This document shows, piece after piece, positions 5,812 to 6,893 of a DNA stretch of 6,893 nucleotides. The stretch spans positions 1-6,893 of the forward strand of contig WHTL01000209.1 in the NCBI GenBank assembly GCA_009377735.1, in the 5' to 3' direction. Within the stretch, counting starts at the first letter, position 1, and each line of letters begins with the position of its first letter. Below the pieces are notes generated by a model. That model did not search any database. It was not told where the DNA came from and saw nothing but the letters and a program-made list of their open reading frames with translations. The DNA comes from Acidimicrobiia bacterium. GTDB lineage: Bacteria > Actinomycetota > Acidimicrobiia > Spongiisociales > ZC4RG35. The position numbers were made by a program, and so were the translations under genes.

Positions 5812-6893
5812 ATGAGTGATGGATCGCTAGAAAGTCTCGAGATTCTGGGTGTCTCGGTCTTCAGCCGACCACCCATTGGAACGCTTCATCTACCCCTCCA
5901 ACGCGGACTCCACATCCTTTACGGCAAAAACGGCGCAGGCAAGACTCGAACTCTGGAAGCTGTGCAAGGGGCTCTAACCAACGCTACCGAGCTGGAGCAG
6001 GGTGTATGGGTTCACGTGAGGGTGGTCGACGATACGTTACCGGGAGTCCTGGTAGCCGACGATTATTTCAGGGAAGCTTTGTTCTTCGAGCTGAGCGACT
6101 CATTGGTGCAAAGTCTTCACTACATGGATCCGACACCTAGCGGGTTTCCTGCATCGGTGAGGTTGGAGCGGCTATGGGAGTACATACCACCGTCGGGTGA
6201 GTCCGACATCCCAGACTCGATCCAGGGGCTCGTGACAGCGATCGCGTGGCTGCACGCTATCGATGAGATAGAACGAGCCGCTCCAGAGATCCATCGCAGC
6301 TGTTACCTGAGCATCGAACTCGGTCACGGTCGCGCTCGCGTCTTCCTATCGTCCATGAAGGAAAACACCCCACTTCTGAGCGAACTGGGTCGGATCGCGG
6401 TAGCCCTAAACCGAGGATCAATGCAGAACGATTGGGATTCCAGATCGGCCCGGCAGTTCCGACCCCCCTCGGCACCCACGGATTACGCAGTCGCTGAGAT
6501 CACCGGCATGATCTCCAACGAAGTGGCGAATCAACTGATGGGGACCGACGACAAAGATGCAGTGAACAAGCTTCTTAGAGCAGCCGCGGCACTGGAGCCT
6601 CGGTTTGAGTTCTTCCACCATGATCGGCCCAGCTGGGCCCCGACTCCGTTGCTATCACTGTGCGGTGGTCTTGAGGCCCAGATTCTGAATGTCTGGGAAG
6701 ACCGCCAACACGTCGACCCCAAGGAACTCGCCCAACTCACCCTTCTCACCCTCGACACCTCCGATGAAGAATCGCTGTTTGAGGAAACGAGCAACGATGA
6801 TGCCACCGGTATTACAGCTACACCACATGTCAAAGCTCGCCTAGCCCAACTCGGTGATTCCGCATCTAACCGGCTCGCAGCATTGCTAAAGGA
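5812..6893 (+). CDS. P-loop (AAA/ABC-type) ATPase, N-terminal 360 residues, truncated by window end
   Basis: The frame is open from the ATG at 5812 to the edge. The start gives a classic opening for this ATPase class: a first strand SLESLEILGVSVF, a second strand (GTLHLPLQRGLHILYG), then Walker A GKNGAGKT at residues 38-45, followed by a helix (RTLEAVQGAL). This arrangement of an N-terminal strand pair before Walker A is typical of RecF/SMC-like and OLD-like ATPases found in many defence systems. Visible downstream are a strand WVHVRVVDD (62-70) and a long, mostly helical insertion (about residues 75-355). No signature motif or Walker B can be identified, and these should lie beyond the window. 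A C-terminal nuclease domain therefore cannot be excluded. No strong ribosome binding site precedes the start, so translation may be coupled to upstream sequence. Same strand and proximity suggest an operon with the DUF6119 gene. Confidence 0.85.
   Translation, partial: MSDGSLESLEILGVSVFSRPPIGTLHLPLQRGLHILYGKNGAGKTRTLEAVQGALTNATELEQGVWVHVRVVDDTLPGVLVADDYFREALFFELSDSLVQSLHYMDPTPSGFPASVRLERLWEYIPPSGESDIPDSIQGLVTAIAWLHAIDEIERAAPEIHRSCYLSIELGHGRARVFLSSMKENTPLLSELGRIAVALNRGSMQNDWDSRSARQFRPPSAPTDYAVAEITGMISNEVANQLMGTDDKDAVNKLLRAAAALEPRFEFFHHDRPSWAPTPLLSLCGGLEAQILNVWEDRQHVDPKELAQLTLLTLDTSDEESLFEETSNDDATGITATPHVKARLAQLGDSASNRLAALLK

Noticed and set aside
5592..5819. GTG-started frame overlapping the TAG of the DUF6119 gene
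   Set aside because: The stop/start overlap is attractive, but the product is Arg/Pro/Gln-rich with poor codon use; the coding-like signal is in a different frame.
6257..6833. Minus-strand frames opposite the ATPase
   Set aside because: The ATPase frame is open throughout and carries Walker A; the antisense products show no domain.
1..6893. CRISPR array, insertion sequence or integrase gene
   Set aside because: No spaced repeats, no transposase or recombinase motifs, and no terminal inverted repeats were seen; an integrase, if present, lies outside the window.

Overview
The window reads as chromosomal DNA of a high-GC bacterium, most likely an actinomycete-type organism. This rests on the strongly G/C-biased third codon positions of the left-hand genes and the GTG/TTG starts; no marker gene fixes the taxon. 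A partial tRNA at about 3.64-3.68 kb splits the window into a left, backbone-like part and a right part that looks acquired.

Left part (1-3603). The C-terminal end of a sulfurtransferase-type protein (rhodanese domains, probably the tail of a metallo-beta-lactamase/rhodanese fusion) is followed with a stop/start overlap by a 12-helix-type Major Facilitator Superfamily transporter. The two are evidently co-translated. A short ORF that may be a winged-helix protein follows. An ankyrin-repeat protein then lies on the minus strand, convergent with it. The next 600 bases hold no gene I can defend firmly, only a weak small membrane-protein ORF and, on the opposite strand, a short coding-like fragment.

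Junction (3604-3687). On the minus strand lies the 3' part of a CAT-anticodon (Met-type) tRNA: anticodon loop, 3' anticodon strand, variable loop, complete T arm, acceptor strand and encoded CCA. Its native rho-independent terminator follows. The 5' half is missing. This is the signature left when an integrative element recombines into a tRNA gene. From the polarity of the fragment, the element should lie to the right, and the genes to the right fit that.

Right part (3688-6893). GC content is visibly lower and codon use more relaxed. A 558-residue protein that I recognise as DUF6119/TIGR04141 ('sporadically distributed' family, function unknown) is followed, after 219 bases of oddly open frame, by a P-loop ATPase that runs off the window. 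The pair, same strand and immediately inside a tRNA attachment site, looks like cargo of a mobile element. It is a candidate uncharacterised two-component (or larger) system, possibly anti-phage defence. That functional suggestion is inference from context; no catalytic motif in the DUF6119 protein supports a specific activity.
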